Shown piece after piece: positions 62,201 through 64,000 of a stretch of 64,000 nucleotides of DNA. A model generated the notes under the pieces. The model was not told the DNA's origin and made no database searches. It saw only the letters and a list, made by a program, of their open reading frames with translations. Origin of the DNA: Synergistaceae bacterium (GTDB lineage: Bacteria; Synergistota; Synergistia; Synergistales; Aminobacteriaceae); NCBI GenBank assembly GCA_009783355.1, contig WRHH01000001.1:124001-188000 (forward strand), read 5' to 3'. The translations under genes and the position numbers were made by a program. Every line of letters starts with the position of its first letter. Position 1 is the stretch's first letter.

Positions 62201-63990
62201 GTTAGGTCGCCGGTGATGTTCGTGAAATCCGAAGGAATCCAGCCAGTGAAGGTGTATCCCGTCTTGGTAGGCATGCCGGGATCAACCGCTGCTTTGCCGT
62301 GTTCGACTTCCTGAGAGCTGAACTCAACGCCGTCCGACATGAAAATTACGGTGTAGGTGTTGATTTTGTATTGTGCTTTAACTGTCAGGTCGTCGGTGAT
62401 GTTCGAGAAAACCGGAGGATCCCAGCCGATGAAGGTGTGGCCCGTTCTAACGGGGTCGGCTGGCGCCGTCGCGGAATTGCCTTCTACAACTGTCTGCGTA
62501 TCAATTACGTTTCCGTCCCAGTCAAGGAAGGTCACTGTGTAAGTTACCGATGAGGGTTCGCTCACCGTGATGGTGAAGTCTTTGTTGTACCCATTCAACA
62601 GTACAGGAGCGTTGCAGCTAGCCTTTGTGTTGTCACCAAACTGACCGGAAGAATTATTTCCCCACGCCCATAAGCTGCCGTCGATTTTTATACCCATAGA
62701 GTGATTTTCGCCTGCGGCAACAACCACCCAGTCATATGCTGTACCCACACGTGTTGGTATGCTACGGTTAGTAGCCGTGCCATCGCCAAGTTGTCCACTG
62801 TTATTAAGTCCCCACGCCCAGAGGCTGCCGTCAGTTTTTATGGCTAAATTGTGTCGATAGCGTGCGACAACTGCCTTCCAGTCATTCGACGTCGATATTA
62901 AGACGGGAGTAGTCTTGTTTAATGTCGTGTCATCTCCCACCTGTCCAGCATTATTAAATCCCCACGCCCAGAGACTGCCGTCTTTTTTTATGGCTATGCT
63001 GTGTGCAGAGCCCGCAATAACTGTAGCCCAGTCATCGTCTCTGCCTACTTGTTGGGGAGAGGGACGGTGTGTGCCTGTGCCTGAGTTATCAAGACCAAGC
63101 TGACCGTTTTGATTACTTCCCCACACCCAGAGGGTGCCGACTTTTTTTATAGCTATGTTGTGATTAGCGCCAGCTTCAAACGATGCCCATTCATATAGTG
63201 CCCCCACACGTTGGGGAGTTGTTTGGTTAGGTGCGCTTCCGCCTAATGAACCATTGCCTATCTCGCCGAAATAATTACACCCCCACACGTAGAGGCTGCC
63301 GTCAGCTCTTATGGCTATAGTGTGAGCAGAGTTGGTGGAACCGCCCACAGCTGCCGCTGCCCAGTTGTCTGCTGATCCCACTTGTGTTGGCTTGTTTTTA
63401 TCAATCTTCGTATTATCGCCCAGCATACCCATTCCATTATATCCCCATGCGTAGAGGCTACCGTCTTTTTTTATGGCTATGGTGTGTTGATATCTCGCAT
63501 CAGCTGCTGCCCAGTTATTATCACTCCCCACGCGGACAAGCGTTAAACGTTGTATGTTCGTACTGTCGCCCAGCTGACCTTTATCATTAACTCCACACGC
63601 CCAGAGGCTACCGTCTCTTCTTATGGCTATTGTGTAATTCTGGCCTGCGTAAACCGCCTCCCAATTGCCATTCGGGTCGTTTGCAACTGACGCCGTAACT
63701 ATAACTGTGCCCGTTCCAGTAGCGGTTAAGGTATCGCCGGATAACGCCGCGCCGGTTGTTCCCGCGTTTTTGACGCTCCAGTGTAAATACTGATTTGTAG
63801 CGCTACTAGGACTAACATTGCCCTTGAGGGTGAGCGGCACATTGGTTGTTGCATCCATCGGTACATTAATGATATCCGCCACCGGCACGAAGGCGGCGTT
63901 CGCCGCCGAAGAGTAAAAAACCAGAAAAAACACCGCGACCAGTACTATTGCTGTTTTTATTCCATTCCATTCCATTCCATTCCATTCCAT
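59218..63990 (-). CDS. Giant surface protein: RCC1 propeller, fourteen InlB-type repeats, Synergist-CTERM
   Basis: A ~1590-residue paralogue of the protein at 53822-57598. Order: repeat-encoded N-terminus (MEWNGMEWNGIK), signal peptide (TAIVLVAVFFLVFYSSAANA), Big-2-like domain, seven RCC1 repeats, fourteen InlB B-type repeats, a second Big-2-like domain, the ASPM-like domain and a GGGGCNTGFFLGYGLLALLIP Synergist-CTERM tail. A 14-residue extension (MHRYNAQCTMFNER) read from an intergenic repeat follows the tail. The in-frame start could be 63990, 63975 or further upstream, since ATG recurs every 15 bases in the pentanucleotide array. The C-terminal ~600 residues are very similar to the sister protein. 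Confidence 0.85.
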   Translation of the reverse strand: MEWNGMEWNGIKTAIVLVAVFFLVFYSSAANAAFVPVADIINVPMDATTNVPLTLKGNVSPSSATNQYLHWSVKNAGTTGAALSGDTLTATGTGTVIVTASVANDPNGNWEAVYAGQNYTIAIRRDGSLWACGVNDKGQLGDSTNIQRLTLVRVGSDNNWAAADARYQHTIAIKKDGSLYAWGYNGMGMLGDNTKIDKNKPTQVGSADNWAAAAVGGSTNSAHTIAIRADGSLYVWGCNYFGEIGNGSLGGSAPNQTTPQRVGALYEWASFEAGANHNIAIKKVGTLWVWGSNQNGQLGLDNSGTGTHRPSPQQVGRDDDWATVIAGSAHSIAIKKDGSLWAWGFNNAGQVGDDTTLNKTTPVLISTSNDWKAVVARYRHNLAIKTDGSLWAWGLNNSGQLGDGTATNRSIPTRVGTAYDWVVVAAGENHSMGIKIDGSLWAWGNNSSGQFGDNTKASCNAPVLLNGYNKDFTITVSEPSSVTYTVTFLDWDGNVIDTQTVVEGNSATAPADPVRTGHTFIGWDPPVFSNITDDLTVKAQYKINTYTVIFMSDGVEFSSQEVEHGKAAVDPGMPTKTGYTFTGWIPSDFTNITGDLTVNAKFDVNDYTVTFKDHDGTVLKTHTVSFGSGATAPADPIREGYTFIGWDKNFDIVSENITVTAQYKPDSGDGFTVTFVDWNGDVLKKVTVSSGAGAVAPADPARVGYTFSRWDRDFSVVTGDLTVTALYVINKYTVIFIADGVEISRQTIDHGGAAAAPGAPVKTGYVFTGWDRDFSVITGDLTVAAVFVANKYTVVFISDGAEFNRQTVDHGSAAVYPGIPVKAGYTFTGWDTNFSNVTGNLTVTALFEPGNKYTVVFLSDGIEFNRQTVEPGGSAANPGAPSKAGHTFTGWDKVYTNITSSMTVNAMFTAHRFTVIFMSDGVEYNRQTVEYGAAAFNPGSPVKAGHTFAGWDKIFSNITGDLTVNALFNINHYTVTFVSWNGEVLLKQTVPYGAGAAAPEAPVRDGHTFRGWSTDFSHITGNLTVRALYDTDKFAVAFVDWDGAVLKLQVVEYCSGAAAPADPVRAGYTFTGWDVNFSHIIGNLTVTAQYKSNTTASYTVYFVANRVVINHQYVEQGSSAIAPADPARAGYTFIGWDKNFSNIRSNLTVIAQFKSNTAVSHNVVFMANSAEFSRQTVEHQNDAENPGVPAMQDCTFSGWDKSYSNVTSDLTVSAQFKAIANPVYTVIFMANGEEFSRQAVEQGSAAHDPGEPFMEGYTFTRWDKGFSNITGDLTVSAQFAINTYTVIFMVDGVVFDRQTVKHGDDAIDPVAPVKEGYIFAGWDGVFTNIRGDLTVTALYENIIYFVPVTDIVGAPDTAMTNTPLTLTGTVIPDNATNKKIVWGIKNAGVTGAAITDDELTASAAGEVVVTAMIWGGVESRQRFANFTKDFTVKVKSIASGISLNPATDMNFGSVSERYGAVNPRAVTVNNIGIMATGALNIALSGKNESSFAVDKTSMPNIAVDGSDSFSVAPITGLKAGTYEATVTVSGGAGIAPQSFNVSFTVNSTSKKGGGGCNTGFFLGYGLLALLIPIKRIMHRYNAQCTMFNER

Positions 63991-64000
63991 TCCATTCCAT
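63961..64000 (-). repeat. (ATGGA)n pentanucleotide repeat at the start of the giant surface protein gene
   Basis: Eight perfect TCCAT units (ATGGA on the coding strand) run to the window edge and continue beyond it. Each set of three units reads Met-Glu-Trp-Asn-Gly. Every frame contains an ATG each 15 bases, and each unit includes the GGA core of a ribosome-binding site. Confidence 0.95.

Overview
The window is chromosomal DNA from a bacterium that looks like a member of the Synergistota (Synergistetes), an anaerobic, amino-acid- and peptide-fermenting phylum. The main evidence is a C-terminal tail of the Synergist-CTERM type (Gly/Lys-rich stretch, an invariant Cys in C-[ND]-x-G-[FL], a hydrophobic segment, a basic end) on seven secreted proteins: two M20 peptidases, three C69 dipeptidases and two giant repeat proteins. 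A DctPQM TRAP transporter and MacAB-like export genes fit this assignment. No rRNA or tRNA gene was seen, so the assignment rests on protein features only.

Layout. 1-2863 (minus strand) is the conserved jag-yidC-yidD-rnpA-rpmH cluster; YidC carries an unusual tandem 14-residue repeat. 3254-6077 holds a flippase-like membrane protein and glmS. 6235-12898 holds two paralogous secreted M20/PepV-like peptidases with a matching leader element. 13183-18931 holds a BaiN-type flavoprotein, an AbrB-Doc module, mnmE and uvrB. 19173-19492 is a very small type I toxin locus with an antisense RNA. 19656-22826 (plus) encodes a MATE transporter, an iron alcohol dehydrogenase and a small secreted protein; 22831-24768 (minus) is lepB-rbgA-rnhB. 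24891-28225 is a toxin-antitoxin island (two PIN modules, RelB/YoeB, three gene remnants, one duplicated segment). 28307-31448 is MacA plus a MacB-type ABC exporter. 31684-39635 is three tandem secreted C69 dipeptidases. 39819-45103 (plus) is gyrA-psd-pssA followed by a DNA methyltransferase with a nuclease-like C-terminal domain. 45206-46312 is a minisatellite and an AbiEii-type module. 46444-52098 (minus) is a beta-CASP nuclease, an HD protein and a TRAP transporter operon headed by a thiazoline-carboxylate hydrolase-like gene. 52438-64000 has a HicB-like protein, a large mosaic palindrome array, an Rpn-family nuclease and two giant RCC1/InlB-repeat surface proteins, the second starting inside a pentanucleotide repeat at the window edge.

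How it fits together. Five secreted peptidases, a TRAP transporter and a hydrolase for a cysteine-related ring compound are consistent with life on peptides and amino acids. LepB, YidC and YidD supply export and membrane insertion. The C69 enzymes appear arranged so that signal-peptide cleavage itself exposes the catalytic cysteine.

The most distinctive non-coding content is repeat DNA. (1) About twenty short palindromes have different stems but share a GTAG/CTAC foot, like REP elements moved by RAYT transposases; they culminate in a ~0.7 kb mosaic array at 53030-53760. (2) Low-complexity families sit directly after stop codons and in several genes supply the last codons. (3) In-frame or promoter-proximal tandem repeats (yidC, the AbiEii module, the Rpn protein, the giant surface protein) could vary in copy number.
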